Shown: positions 1-11,767 of the stretch, piece by piece
Position numbering within the stretch: the stretch's first letter is position 1
Layout: each line of letters opens with the position of its first letter
Assembly: GCA_028274465.1 (NCBI GenBank)
Contig: CM051457.1
Span: 52,736,425-52,800,424 of the forward strand
Reading direction: 5' to 3'
Length of the DNA: 64,000 nt
Origin: Plantago ovata
Taxonomy: Eukaryota > Streptophyta > Magnoliopsida > Lamiales > Plantaginaceae
Program-made: the position numbers and the translations under genes
The notes under the pieces: generated by a model
What the model was told of the DNA's origin: nothing
The model's database searches: none
The model's input: only the letters and a program-made list of their open reading frames with translations

Positions 1-2974
1 ACTCAAGCTCCTCATGGAATGGAAATTGTACTACATGAGCTTGCTGACTCTCAGCAGGGTAAATCATGTTTCAGACTTAAACTCTAAAAACAATTTCCAA
101 ACCAATCCTGATCTAAATAAAATTCTTTTTCAGGCTCAAAAGGAGTCCACTGAAGTGGTACTCATCACTGAAGATCAGCAAGTAAGTTCTGAAGAACTTT
201 ACTTGAGCTTCAAGAGGACAACTTTGTCAAGGGTTGCTAAGTCCGTCAGCAACTGGCAAAGATATAGGAGAATGGACTTCTCAGATCTTCACCTTCATCT
301 CTCAAATGAGAAAAAGAGATCTTCACTGTTAAAGCTCGAAACATTTGTCCACTCCATCCTTCCTGAAGAAATGACATATTCTCAGCAAATGAGCTCAAAT
401 CTGATTGCTCAAATCAGAGAGAATATGAAGGCCAATTTAAGAGTGCCTCTCCAGCTGAACAAGTTGTGATGCTCAAAGGTCTTTTTGTTCCTGTGGTGGC
501 TGATCCCCACAAATTAACTGAGGAAGAGGAAGTGACAAGTGTTGCTTTGTACAAGCTTATTGAGCTAGTCATTCTGACAGATGATGAAGAAGAAGAAGAA
601 GATGAGAACATTCCCACTGATCCCAGTGATGATGAAGGGAAAGATTCCAAGGACAAGAAAGACGATGATGATGACAATCAAGGTCCAAGTCCTGATGCTG
701 GAGGCCTAAAGTTGACAGTTGCTGAAAATGTTCAACAAGAAAATCAGCAAGCTGAACAACCACAACCTCAGCATGAATCTCAACCTCCTCCTGCCACTGA
801 AAATCAAGCACCTGTACAAGGTGCTGATACTAAAGAAGAATATGCCAGAAAAAGGGCTGCCTTGAAAAATGGCAAGAGTCCAGTTTCTGATGCCAAGGTT
901 ACTAAAGAAAACCTTGAAGACGAGGATGAAGAAGATGAAGATTACCAACGAGCTCTACAAAATAGTCTCGTGATCCATGCAAGGCATACGCAGGATCTGG
1001 AAATTGGTGAATCTTCAAGACCAAAATCAAAGGAAGTTCCATCCCTTCCATTTACTACTGGCGAAACTCCAGTTATTGAGTCTCAAACGTTGCCTTCAGC
1101 AACTACTCAATTAAAACTAACTACTGGCGAAACTCCAGTAATTGAGCCACAAACTCAATTGAAACAACTACCTACTGGTGAAACTCCAGTCGTTGAGTCT
1201 GAAGCATTGCCATCAGCAACCACTCAACAAAAAGGAAGTGAAGCTAATGACAAAGGCTCCAAAGTCGCTCAACTTGATGAATCTGAGGATGATGACGACT
1301 TATTAGAAAATGATGATGATCAATCTAAGCGAGACCCAAAAGTCATTCAGATCCTCCTCCTGATTACATCAATGATTTAGACGATGGGCTGAGAGCCGAA
1401 TTGCTGACGCGTGATGATCAGTTTGCTTCTGATATTAAGGTTCATTCCTTAACACCTCATTTAGTGCCGTTCCCAAGAGTTGAGGAGTTTACTCCCAGAA
1501 TTCTAGCACTAAAGCAAGTCCATGATGCCTGCAAAGCTGAAGATGAGGCATTGCTTGCTGAGAGCCCACTTGACATTGGAAAAATACTGGCTACAGTGCT
1601 GAGACGCACTACAACTTTGACAATAGATCAAAGAGACATCAGTCTTTATCATAAGAGCTATGAAGAAGATGTAAGTCAGGCGCTCAAGCTTGCAAAGAAT
1701 GCTCTTGTCAAAGCTCAGAATATTATGGATGAGAAGGCCGCAACAGAGAAAAGACATGAAGAGAACATGATGAATATTCAAAAAGAGTTAGCAACAATGA
1801 ACTCTGACCAACAAGCAATCATCATGAAGTATAACAGTCTCAACACTCTTGCTGAAAATTGCATGAGTTTTATTCTCTGCACATCACTCCGATGTTGCAA
1901 TCCATGTCTAAGGGGGAAAAGAAGACAAGAAAAAGCAATCAAACCCCTCCTACTACTGCTGCTGATGCGCCATTTCCACTAGAACCTCTTGCTGAAAGAG
2001 AGAAAAGTTCTAAAAGACAAGCAGAAACTGGGTTAAATTCAGCAAGTACCAAAAAGAGAAAAACCGCTGCTGAAACTCAAGATTTCTGTCACAATGAAAG
2101 TCATCACAATCTGAATGAAGATGATGAAGAAGATGATGACAATCAAACAGTAGCTCAAGCCATAAGAGCTAGACCCTTAACAGCCATAGCTCCGCCTGGC
2201 CACTCAAGGCATTTTTCGTCTGACTCTTCAGCAAGAGATCAAGACAATGCTAAATCTAGAAGAAGAAGGCAAAGACAGGAAGAGAAAAGGCTGGCCAGCA
2301 TTGCTATTTGCTCCGGCATTGAATATACAAAGACCAGCAATGATGAAACCACTCAGAATGTGATCAGAAACATTCATGGTTGCTGGATCCTAAAGCTGGA
2401 AGACTTGCTGGTAAATGAGTTCTTTCCTACAGCCATTCTGAATCAAATGTTCAAATGGATTGAACTCAAGATCCAAAGAAAGCAAAGGGAAGAATCCCTC
2501 CCAAGAAATATTGCTGGGAGATGGTTGAATCTTGAGGTCTCAGTAAGAAGAACTGCCATTGGTAAGACTTTTAGACAAGAACCAAATTTGATAAAACCAC
2601 CTGGCATTGCTTACTATGCTGACCCGGTAACAAAGAAACCTAAGAAGAAACTTGGATTGATTCCTTATGAGTACTTCTATCTCACTGCTAAGAATCAAGA
2701 AGAAGATCTTCTCTGGTTAAGAAAGATTCATCCGAGAAACAATTCAGATACACAGCTTCTCCATGCAAGCAATTGGGGCATGCATTTGTGGGTAATTCAC
2801 TACATGGAAATGAATGCTGAAAAGCATCATCATACTGCCTGCAAAAATGCAAGAATTCTTCAACTACAAGTCCGTAGGCTTCTGGAAAACTACGAGAAGG
2901 ATTGTGTTGAATTCACTGCTCTTGCTGAGAAGAGTGTAAGAGAGATTTTGAGAAAATCCTCTGAAAGAGTTTAA
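1..2974 (+). pseudogene. S1 additional ORF (aORF), 3' two-thirds, frameshifted
   Basis: This is the downstream ORF that Sirevirus-type elements may carry after pol. It does not match a protein I can name. Visible parts in order: an acidic, Glu/Asp-rich low-complexity stretch (about 580-680), three TGETPV peptide repeats (1054-1200), a heptad-rich probable coiled coil (about 1660-1860), a basic RRRRQRQEE cluster (about 2255-2285), and a conserved C-terminal region with LIPYEYFYLTAK and ending REILRKSSERV. No signal peptide or membrane segment is visible, so it does not look like an envelope protein. Compared with S2 and S3 it has lost single bases near 434 and 1862 and has a divergent stretch with a stop near 1378. 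It therefore splits into four partial frames and cannot be translated whole. Confidence 0.8.
59..133 (+). other. Candidate short intron in S1 aORF
   Basis: The segment starts GTAAATC after CAGCAG(G), is AT-rich, and ends CTTTTTCAG before GCTCAAAAGG. The same boundaries occur in S2 (12707-12781) and S3 (37113-37039), each 75 nt. Splicing is predicted from sequence only. Confidence 0.5.
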
Positions 2975-3234
2975 GTCCCTGCAATAGTTTTTGTTAAAAT
3001 TTTTGTTTGCTGATTCATTGTTATCTATGCTTTCTTGTAATCTTCTGAATGATAACTTTCATCAATGAATTCTTTTTGACTCTTATTGGTTTTGATTATG
3101 CAACTTACTTATGCTTACTGTTTATTAATTCAAGTATGCTTGCATTAATCATCTGATTTATTCAACATCAGAAACCTCTAAAAGGGTAACAATTAATTTA
3201 GCCATGGATTGCTATCATCAAAAAGGGGGAAATT
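2975..3234 (+). other. S1 3' UTR and polypurine tract
   Basis: Non-coding spacer between the aORF stop and the 3' LTR. The purine run AAAAAGGGGGAAA at 3220-3232 is the polypurine tract that would prime plus-strand synthesis. It lies two bases before the LTR, and the same tract is at 24063-24075 in S2 and 33931-33943 (minus strand) in S3. Confidence 0.85.
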
Positions 3235-4912
3235 TGTTAGGAAACTTGTAATTTTGATGAGCAATTAACCATGCTAAATTAAGAACAGTCCAGTAACTAG
3301 TACTCTTAAGGTCCATAGGATTTTAGAATTTTAAGGACATTGTAAAAGAGGAACATTTGCTGATGACTTAGTTAGGTTTTAGATAAGTTATTTCTTTTGT
3401 GTATGACGTATTTTATTTTCTGAGAAGAAAATAATTTATTGACACTTTAGCGTATGATGTATTTTATTTTCTGAAAAGAAAATATCTTATTGATGCTTAG
3501 CTTTAATGAATCTTATTTTCTGAAAAGAAAATGACCTATTGAATCATTTGCTGAAGATATATTTTGTTTATTACAAACAAATTATTGAAGCAAATAAGAA
3601 ACCGGTCAGAATCTTGAAGACTTTTGAAGATCTGAAGACTTGAAGACTTGAAGATTGCTGAAGACTGGTAAAGGCACGTGTTGCTCAGAAAGTGGAATTT
3701 TCAGCAACAGCATTGCATAAGTGAAAATCTGAAAGACAGAGTAGGTTGTGATTGCTGAAACTGAGAATGAACACTTGCTGATGAACATATGTGACCTCTT
3801 GCTGAATGTACGTGAAATTGCGCTCCAATGTTACTGTTTGAATTCTATTCAAAATATGCATTTAATGCAAAGCTTACACGCGAAGGACATGAAGACTAGA
3901 AGACAAACAAAGTTGCTGCTGAAAGTACAAAAGCAAGATAGTGACATGTTAAGGAACAAAAGCCTTAGGATTTGAAATTCAAACGGCTCCTTACTTGCAC
4001 TATAAATAGAGGTCATCCGGCAAAGAGTTGAAGTGTGTCAACAACGTGATCAAACTCTCACTTGTGCTTAAAAACTCACAAACCTTCAAACACTCTTACT
4101 GCCATTGATCCGTTCCAAGACTTAAAGCTTGAAAAAGCTACTTGTAATGAAGAAGAACAAACTCGGCTAAGAAATTAGTTAAGTGTTCTTTCTTTCGAAC
4201 AAGAACAAGTCTTGACACCAGAAACAATCAAACTTGTTTACTGCAAAGTATTCCAAGTTGTGTTTCTTAGATTACTTGTTGTAACTGAATAAGTTATAAT
4301 TAAGTTATCTCACCCCAAAACTCTCTAACTGAAAATACACCCTTTCAGGCGTGATATCAGGGGGAACTTAATCGAGCAAGGTTTTGCTGATTAAAAGTAC
4401 AAAGTTTGGTGGAGAACAAGGTTGAGTTCTCTAGTTTAGGTTGGAGACAAAGCAAGTGTGCTTTGGTTTCTGTTGAATCGCTTTAGATAGGAGATTGTAA
4501 GGAACCTCAATCATATCTTAGTGGATTCAGTCCTAGAAAGGACAAAGTGGATTAGTTGAGAGATTACGCCACTCTCAGATACCACTATAAAAGCGTTTGT
4601 GTGATTTACTTACTGCATTTAGCTTTCAGCAAATTATATCTGTTTGTACACAGTCACTCACTTCACTTGCTGAATTCCTTTACTTGCTGAAAGAGCACTT
4701 ATTATTTCAAAGACTTCCGCTCTCTGATTTTAAGTATCAGCAAACCAAGCTACTGGAAAGTAACTTACGCTTGCTGAGAAAGTTAAGTATCAGCAACCTC
4801 ATTACTGAAAAGTAATAAGTACTTGCTGAGAAAGTTTTTAAATGACAAAAGTTTGAAAAGACTATTCACCCCCCCCCCTCTAGTCTTTTCTTGTTGTTTA
4901 AAGGGACCAACA
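3235..4912 (+). repeat. S1 3' LTR
   Basis: The LTR runs from TGTTAGGAAACTTG to GGGACCAACA (1,678 bp) and matches both S3 LTRs on the opposite strand. U3 contains one unit of an AT-rich block, GTATGACGTATTTTATTTTC, that is tandemly expanded in S3. A TATAAATA box lies at 4001-4008. The 3' end has a homopolymeric C run (about 4869-4878) just before TCTAGTCTTTTC, a common feature of copia LTR ends. The words TTGCTGA and TCAGCAA recur many times. Confidence 0.92.
4001..4008 (+). promoter_or_regulatory. LTR TATA box (S1)
   Basis: TATAAATA in the context GCACTATAAATAGAGG, about 770 bp from the LTR start. It is conserved at 27332-27339 (S2) and, on the minus strand, at 33045-33052 and 45590-45597 (S3). 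Transcription would be expected to start about 30 nt downstream. Confidence 0.75.
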
Positions 4913-4997
4913 GGCGCTACCTTTAGAGGCAGTCGAGGGGCACCCCTAAGAGGGGTTGGGTGTCCATGTTATTATGTTTTGGAATCAAGCTAGCGAT

Positions 4998-5366
4998 TCA
5001 GAACTTCCTCACCACTGTCGACTCAAGACTGAATCCATTGTGGTGAGGTCGTCCCTTTACCTTCCTGTTCACTCGAACCTTGCAGTCCTTGTGACAGATT
5101 GCTGACGTAATATTTGTTTCAATCCCTTCGGTGGTGCATGAATAGGCATATGAGTGCTCACTCCTGGTGGATTCTCGCTCCTCCTTATGGATAAACCGCG
5201 ACGTTGTTGCAAGACCCCGTGGCTCGAACGTACCTCTAACGAGATCACTCTCCTTGACATGGTTGTAATTGATCCCCCTCCAATACTTCATAGTAGCCAA
5301 ACGGGAGTGCTCCTCTCCCTTTGTGGCATGGTTCCTACAAACAGCAATTAGTACCTCGTATGACAC
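4998..5366 (-). CDS. Conserved unknown ORF in A1 interior (122 aa)
   Basis: The ORF starts MSYEVL and continues with VCRNH, WRGINYNH, DLVR.FE.RG.ATTS and a Cys-containing SCTTEG...CHKDCKVR stretch. A2 carries a clearly homologous ORF at 18699-18259 (146 aa), with substitutions but few gaps. It lies downstream of gag-PR on the same strand, in the position other elements use for extra genes. The context just before VCRNH, TTGTTTGTAG, looks like a 3' splice site, so the true exon may begin there and not at the Met. I do not recognise the family. It may be a captured host exon or a relic of an element-specific gene. Confidence 0.45.
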   Translation of the reverse strand: MSYEVLIAVCRNHATKGEEHSRLATMKYWRGINYNHVKESDLVRGTFEPRGLATTSRFIHKEERESTRSEHSYAYSCTTEGIETNITSAICHKDCKVRVNRKVKGRPHHNGFSLESTVVRKF

Positions 5367-6478
5367 AAAACTGACTCATGCATATGCTAATGTAAGAGCG
5401 AAACACACGAGTGATAAAATCAACAATCGAACTCCGAAAATCCTTCATGTCTAATCTAGCTACTAATATGCAACACACCAAAATAATTTCGACATGTACG
5501 TATCGCATTACGCTCGTGCTAGACAACCAATAACCTAAATAATAAGTCTCAATTCATACCATAGTAGCGAAAATTCTAGCATCATAAATCCTCATACTCA
5601 CAAATTATGCATTCTACCATCATATCCATTATTATTACATTTGTAAACACAATCATATGTATGGAATCGAAGAAAAAGATACATTGCATAACAAGATAAA
5701 AACATCTAGTAGCAAAATTATCAAACCAACAATCCCAACATAATTGAGCATGCAATTGATAGTGAATAACGTTTCTAATCACACAAACACCCTACCCAAA
5801 CATCATATAAGCCTAATTGAAGCACAAATTAGAAAACCCCCAAATTTGAAAAATTAGGGTTCATCTGAAGATACCTCAGATCTGAAAAACGAATGCATTA
5901 GAGTGAAAGTTGTTCGGATGAAAAGAAAGAGCACGTAATGGGCTTCGATTGAAGCTAAAGAACAGAAAATTTGATGGAATATTAAAGATTTTATGAAGGA
6001 TTGAAGTATTTTCGCTTTTTTCGGATTTTGGGGAGTAAGAAGTGAAGAAGATGAAGAAAATGAGGAGAAAGGGGGTTTTCTCGCGTTTTTAATCTGCAAA
6101 ACTCGTGGCGCGAGTCGCCCCGTGTGGGGCGAATCGCCCCGCATGTGGGGCGAATCCCCCGCACTTTTTACTCATCGGAGCTCTCTGGACATGTGGGGCA
6201 ATTCGCCCCCCACCTCCTGAGGTAGGGAGATGAAACTTTCAAAAAAATGCGGTTTTTTAATCCCCGAAAACCATTTTACTCATAAAACCACTTGAAAAAG
6301 TTCACTCAAACAAAGACATAAGCACATACGACACAGAGACGAACAAATTCACATATGAAAAGCAAATTGTTCAACGTATGAATGCATGCAATATAGCGGT
6401 AAAACAGCGATAAAAACGCCGGGTTGCCTCCCTGATAGCGCCATTGTTTATAGTCTTTGACTCGACTCCTTCTTGCGC
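5367..6478 (-). other. A1 non-coding interior resembling a plant promoter and 5' leader
   Basis: No convincing gene. Read on the minus strand there is a CT-rich leader-like stretch (about 6080-5990), then GAG/GTATC, a possible 5' splice site, followed by an AACCCTAA motif at about 5856 and an AT-rich, intron-like stretch down to the unknown ORF. A cluster of GC-rich palindromes lies at 6106-6208. The same arrangement is present in A2 at 18700-19741 but absent from A3. Confidence 0.45.
6106..6208. repeat. GC-rich palindrome cluster in A1 interior
   Basis: Four related copies of GGGGCGRNTCGCCCC, e.g. 6126-6140 and 6194-6208. Each can form a six-pair stem with a three-base loop. The same word is next to the TATA box in all A-family LTRs in the window. 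Confidence 0.8.
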
Positions 6479-8603
6479 CTAGCTCTTCTTCTTGAGGGTA
6501 CTAGTCTTCCCCTTCATGGATCTTCTCCTCATGCCACGAACCTATGAATAAGAATGAACATAGACAGCAAGACCACAGTAGTTAATAGTTTGAGAAGTAT
6601 TGAAGTGATCAGGTGGGTCAGATATGGCTCGCAACACATGTCGCTTGCCATCCACCTCAATGGTGCAAGTCCTTCGGTAGATGTCTATCACGGAGCGTAG
6701 TTTAGTTAAGAACGTTCACCCCAATAGAACAACATCCCCCATCCCAGGTGTAGACGCCAGCATAACTACAAAATTGGTGTACACAGAAGCTTCACCAATC
6801 TTGACTAGTACATTCTTCACAACGCCTTCGGGTCTCACAAAGGATCCTTCCGCCAATTACACAATAGCCTTATGCTCAGATAGTTTTCCAAGGCTACTCT
6901 TCTCAAACACATTCATCGGGAGAACATTAGAGTAGGATCCCGTGTCTAGTGTAGCACATACATCTTCAAGTTCACCAATCCCGACCTTAACATCGAAACT
7001 TTAAGGGAGTGGCTCGGAATCCTCTTGCTCCTCTTCACTATCATTAGTACCAAGGCCCTTCTCTTCTTCCTTGGCAACATTCTTGATGGTGATTTCAACA
7101 GGTAGATCACCCACCAAGGTAATGAACATCGACTTCTCAGTGTTGCTAGGTAGTTTCCCTTGCTCCCCACTTGCTCCTCGGTCGATCAACTCTTGCATCT
7201 TTTGATGGGCAAGCCTAGTTCTCTCTTCCAATCGATCAAGCCTCGCCCTAGTCTTCTCAGAATCTTCTTCATAACGTTTGAGAAAACTTTGGGTGTGATC
7301 AACCATCTTTTGCAAGTTCTCCATCAGTAGAGCTGTCTTCGACTTCGGTTGCTCTTCCGGAGCGGGATTTTCGCAATGATCATTACCATAGTTAAGCCTA
7401 CTATGGTCTTGTTTAGGGCCATAAGTTTGGCTAGCCGGTGCATATCCTTGATTGTTTCGGAACCCTCTTCTCCAAAATCCACCTCGAGGATTCCTACCAT
7501 CTTGTTCGTAGCTAGCTTCTTGAGTACCAAATTCCGTAGCAAAGGCTTCCTCTTCGCCTCCTTGAACCCAATTGCCATCATCATATGCAAGCTCCAATCT
7601 ACACATATGAGCCCCATGCCCATCCATAGTTCTTGCATATTCGACAAACTTCGTTCGACACAGATGTTCCAGTGGTGCTCTTGAGGACTTGCTTCAATTC
7701 GTTGGTAAAGCACTCGAATCGATCCCCATTCCCCCCATAGATAGGGGCTTCTTGAGTAGGTAGAGCTTCAGGTCCACGTCTCCTAACCATTTCTCTTGGG
7801 TCCTTGAATTGCGACCCCTTAGCAAGCCTTTCGAAAACCGCCCAGACGGCTTCCGCGGTTTCTTCCCAAATATTGCCACGGCATTGGAAATCCACCACTT
7901 GTTGGTTCTCGAACGTTAGTCCATTGTAGAAGTGTTGGACTAGATCTGAAAGCTCAAAACCATGGTGAGGGCACTTGTTCATGAGGTCTTGGAACCTCTC
8001 GAACGCGGTGTAGATGGTCTCATCATAGTCCTGTTTGAATCCAGTGATTTGCGCCTTAAGCGCGGTAGTCAAGGTGTGAGGGAAGTATTTTTCCATGAAA
8101 GCTGAAAAAACCTTCTCCCAAGTGTCCAGCAAGCCCGCCGGTAGAGAACTCAACCATGACTTGGCTCTGTCACCAAGTCCCATAGCAAAAACCTTCATCC
8201 TCAACTCATCCGTTGTTATTTCAGCTCCGGGTCGTGGGAGTTGGTTGACGAGATCATCGATATCGTGCAAGTACCCCATCACATCTTCCCTTGCTAAGCC
8301 ATAGAACCTCGGAAGTTGTTGAAACGCGTGGTTCTTGATTTCCAGATCACGAGTTGTAGACGAAAGAACAATCACCGGTCCCCTCATACGATCCTTGGAG
8401 GGTTGAACCCATGCTTTCAGTGGTCTAGCTTCTGCCATTCCGCCGATTTCCTTGAAAAGACTGTGTAGAGATTCAGAGAAATCGGTATCCTCTATTTCCT
8501 CTAGTTCACGCCTTCGAAGTAATCGCCTTCTTTGGTGGTAGACTCTGTCGATCTCAGCAATTGAATCAGCAAGCGGTGTTCCTTTAGATCATGTATGTCG
8601 CAT
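6479..8603 (-). pseudogene. A1 gag-protease polyprotein, disrupted
   Basis: The gag region makes the capsid and nucleocapsid of the retrotransposon particle and the protease cleaves it. The start by homology is ATG at 8603-8601, but a TGA follows four codons later. MAEARPLKAW at 8438 begins the first long frame. Gag motifs include DRAKSWLSSLP and HFYNGL, typical of Athila/Ty3 gag. A CCHC zinc knuckle, CRICKNYGxGAHMC, falls where a frameshift occurs (about 7620). A second frameshift near 7010 separates gag from the protease, whose LDTGS active site is encoded near 6935. The frame ends at a TAG (6481-6479). No polymerase follows. Confidence 0.85.
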
Positions 8604-8726
8604 ACACTATCTGTAACAAGCTAGAAAAGGAGTATCAGAGAGAGATTAAATAGGAAAACTAAAAACTACTAGAACTAGGAATTGAATGTTGTAAATATAA
8701 AAAAGCTAAACTGAAAAAAGGAGTAT

Positions 8727-8746
8727 AGTCCCCGGCAACGGCGCCA
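8727..8746 (-). other. Primer binding site, tRNA-Asp type (A1)
   Basis: The minus strand reads TGGCGCCGTTGCCGGGGACT, the primer binding site known from Athila-type elements and complementary to the 3' end of tRNA-Asp. It lies three bases inside the LTR edge. Confidence 0.85.
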
Positions 8747-8749
8747 ATT

Positions 8750-9935
8750 TGATGAACTGGTTTAGAACTTGTCATATTCTAGTTAATCAAATAAATTTGT
8801 ATTGAGCCAAAGGCAGTTCACAACTACAACGAAAACCGTAGTGCAGCAGTAAAATAACCTCGAGTGTCGATCTCTAAGGACTATAACTAGATTTATCTAA
8901 TCTAACTTCAGAATATAAAATCAACAGACGACTTAGCAAAGTTTTTTCTTATCAGATAATGGAGATTGGTGATAGTATAGTCATTCAAAGCACAACAGGT
9001 TAATAATCATGCATGAAGTCCCCGGTTTTGCATAGAGATCTTTGATCAATGAATTGTCCAATTGTGTTCTGTTATTATTCAACACTACGAAGATAGAGGT
9101 TTTAGATAGATCAAAGAAATAAAGCAATAACTCAAAGTATAATGCGCGATATAGCCATTAGCATAATTATTAACTCTTCGCTAAGAAATCACATACTATC
9201 ACCAACGAGAAGTTTAGCTACTCATAGATGTCATGCAATCAACAGAAATCATAGCAAGATTGAATGAAAACATGTTGAAAGATAAATAAATATAAATAGA
9301 AAAACTGTAAGATACAATGTTACCGAAGGTTGTCAATATCCGAAGAATCGCGATCTTACAAGCTCCAAAACGCTAAGAAAAGTATCTCCTAACCTAAGAA
9401 TCCCCAGAACAGGCTATGGAGAATTCCTACCTAAAACTAATGAGAAAGGTGAGAGAAAAGGTCTGGGAAAGTATGAAAAACGGAGAAACTTGAGCAACTA
9501 TATATAGGCATTCGGCAGGTATGGGGCGAGTGGCCCCACACACCGAGCGATTCGCCCCACGTCCCGGGCGACTCGCCTGGGACATCCAGTCGGCTGTTTA
9601 CGCGTTTTTGACGCATTTTTGGATTTCGTTTCCTTTTCGGACTCGGTTTTTGCCTTCTAGTGACCTTTTAGCCTTCAAACGTGACCCCTAGACTTCAAAT
9701 CCTATCCGGAATCTTCTAGATACTCCAATTAGGCCTTCGGAACACCAATTCATTGTCTACTTCAATATAATTGCCCGGATAACCTCGTTTTTTACCCAAA
9801 ACCTGTAAAATACAAACTAAAGGCAAACGTGACACTATTTTAATAAAATGCACTAAAAAATAGCTAAATTAACATAGAGGATAGTTTAATTGGTGAAAAA
9901 AGATTCGAATGAAAGTGTAAAATACACGTTCATCA
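8750..9935 (-). repeat. A1 5' LTR
   Basis: 1,186 bp, bounded by the inverted ends TGATGAAC and GTTCATCA. It is homologous to the LTRs of A2 and A3 but diverged. On the minus strand a TATATATA box (9506-9499) lies just downstream of three GC-rich palindromes (9523-9577). Confidence 0.92.
9499..9577 (-). promoter_or_regulatory. A1 LTR core promoter with GC palindromes
   Basis: TATATATA occupies 9499-9506. GGGGCGAGTGGCCCC (9523-9537), GAGCGATTCGCCCC (9545-9558) and GGGCGACTCGCC (9566-9577) lie 17-70 bp upstream of it on the minus strand. All A-family LTRs in the window that include this region share the layout. Confidence 0.65.
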
Positions 9936-9940
9936 GCTGT

Positions 9941-10284
9941 TAATCATGACATGAAATACAATCGTGGCCATTGATTTAAAGCAGTTTTTGATCCAACAGA
10001 TGATATTTGTGCTCTGATAGTTTTTGTTAGTGGACCACTATGCATTTAATGCAAAGGCTCCACTAACACAGGTGAATCTCTGTTTTACCCTTGCTGAGAA
10101 CTCAAAACCATTGAGCTTCTAACACAACAGAGACACTATATAAACAAAGAGTTAGAGAAAGACAAAATTCTTTAACTCACATTTCCTTTCTCTGCAAATT
10201 CCCTAGCCTGTGCTCTGAATTCACTGTACCTCCGGTCAAAAAGAAAATTTTTCTTTTTCGTACAACTCCCTTGCTATATAAGAG
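9941..10284 (+). promoter_or_regulatory. Candidate internal promoter and leader of the S2 aORF
   Basis: This non-coding stretch has a TATATAA box at 10137-10143 (context ACACTATATAAACAAAG), then about 140 nt of CT-rich leader, before the ATG at 10285. A second weaker box, CTATATAAG, lies at about 10273. The arrangement is what one would expect of a separately transcribed downstream gene. That the aORF is expressed from here is inference. Confidence 0.5.
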
Positions 10285-11677
10285 ATGGCTCCTAAAATAC
10301 AATCATATAAGACCTCTAAGTCATCCAAAGCAGACAGTGCTGGAAAAAGTACTTCTCAGGTTGAAATTCCGGCAACCAACACAGTGAAAATTGTGTTGAA
10401 AAAAGACCGAGTAACCGAAAGACCCATGCCGCCTGCATATCTCAACACTGCAAAGTGTGAGCAGATGATGTAGTGGGGCGGATTTCCCAAGGAGAAGTAT
10501 ATTAGATACTTCTATGAACAAGAACTGGATGAAGAGACGTTGAATTTGATTAATCACAAGGCCTTCTTTTCTTCATAACTCCTCGCACTAAGAAAGTGAG
10601 CATGTTGGATACAATGGAGTTCTACAATAATGCAGAAATCCAAACCCTTACTGACGGACAAAGAGTCACTGAAAAAGTGATTTCTACCTCAGTTCACGGT
10701 GTGCAAATCATCCTGAAATGGATTGATTTAGCAAACATCTTTCAGATTCCAACTACTGGAATTGAAGATGACATCACTGCCACTGATGAAGAAATTGAAG
10801 CCTTCTACAGTGATGTCCGAAACGAAAAGAAGAAGAAAGGAGAGATGGCTCCCGTGATTTGGACATCAAACCACGTAAAGAGGAAGCATCTCTGCCATTC
10901 GCTTGGTCTGGTAGCTCTGCTACTAATCAAAGTCTTAGACTCCCAAGTTGGAGGAATTGACCAAGTTGGCTTGAGAAGGTGGCCATTGCTGATGCATATC
11001 CATGAGAATAAAACTGAGCTCAACTGGGCTATGTACATTTTCAACAGACTTGTTGATTGTGTTCCTAAGTTCAAGGTAAAGGTTGAAGACAATACAGTCT
11101 CACCTACCTTTCCATTGATGTATGGATTGAAAATATGCTACATCCTTGAACACTTCAGGATTCAGCTAAGAAATCCATTGCCGATTAAGAAATCAGTATG
11201 CAATGTAGGAAGAGCCTTCTACAAGCAGAATGGACCTAAGCTTGCTGACAAGAAGTCAAAGAAGACAACAACTGCAAATGTTGTCACTGTTGGTCAGCAA
11301 GATAGGTATCCAACAGCTGCAAATGTTGGTGAGACTAATAACCAGTCCATGAATGAAACAGCTGCAGATGTTGATCAACAAGGTAAGTGTACAACCGCTG
11401 CAAATGTTGTTGAGAATGCAACAACTGCAAATGTTGCTGCTGAAGCCACTGCGGTTGCTGAAACTAATGCACCCAGTGAGAAATCTAAGAAGAAAAAGAG
11501 GAAAGCTGATGATGACACTCAAACTGCAGCGTCATCATCTGACCCTATTCCCAAGAAGAAACGGACAAAGACTTACCCAAGAAAGAAAACAACGGCATGT
11601 AAGTCCGTTCCAATTGTCCATGATCTATTAGATGATGTTCCAGTGATTGCTGAAACGCAAGCCACTGCAGTAGATGT

Positions 11678-11767
11678 TGTTGAAGTGTTTGCAGAAGCCT
11701 TCAGCACTGTTGAAGTGTTTGCAGAAGCCTTCAGCAATGTTGAAGTGTTTGCAGAATCCTTCAACAA
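11678..11767 (+). repeat. 30-bp tandem repeat in aORF (VEVFAEAF units)
   Basis: Three in-register 30-bp units start at 11678, 11708 and 11738, each coding ten residues beginning VEVFAEAF or VEVFAESF. S3 has a single unit at the homologous place. Confidence 0.9.

Larger units (their letters stand above)
1..4912 (+). mobile_element. S1: 3' part of a Sirevirus-type Ty1/copia element
   Basis: The segment holds the end of the additional ORF, a 3' UTR, a polypurine tract and a complete 3' LTR, in the same order as S3 on the other strand. The 5' LTR and gag-pol lie beyond the left edge. The LTR ends in CA at 4912 and is followed by GGCGC, the expected right-hand TSD. The flank from 4913 onward aligns with 18249 onward in A2, which lacks the insertion, so S1 sits inside Athila-like element A1. 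Sirevirus assignment rests on similarity to S3, whose gag, integrase and RT have the features of that lineage. Confidence 0.85.
4913..9935 (-). mobile_element. A1: Athila-like non-autonomous gag-PR retrotransposon, 5' part
   Basis: On the minus strand the order is 5' LTR (9935-8750), PBS, gag-protease pseudogene (8603-6479), and a non-coding interior with an unknown conserved ORF. S1 interrupts it at 4912/4913 and the rest, including the 3' LTR, lies outside the window. No RT, RNase H or integrase is visible in the part present, and the complete copy A2 also lacks them. The PBS and gag style point to the Athila branch of Ty3/gypsy. The base after the LTR (GCTGT, 9936-9940) is the presumed TSD in S2. 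Confidence 0.85.

Noticed and set aside
4869..4878. Poly-C run near S LTR ends as a functional site
   Set aside because: Run length varies between copies (also about 28195-28204 and 44718-44728) and is prone to slippage and sequencing error; it is a known feature of copia LTR ends.
5854..6144. Minus-strand 96-aa ORF in A1 interior
   Set aside because: It runs through the GC palindromes and the leader-like stretch and has no open counterpart in A2 at the same place.
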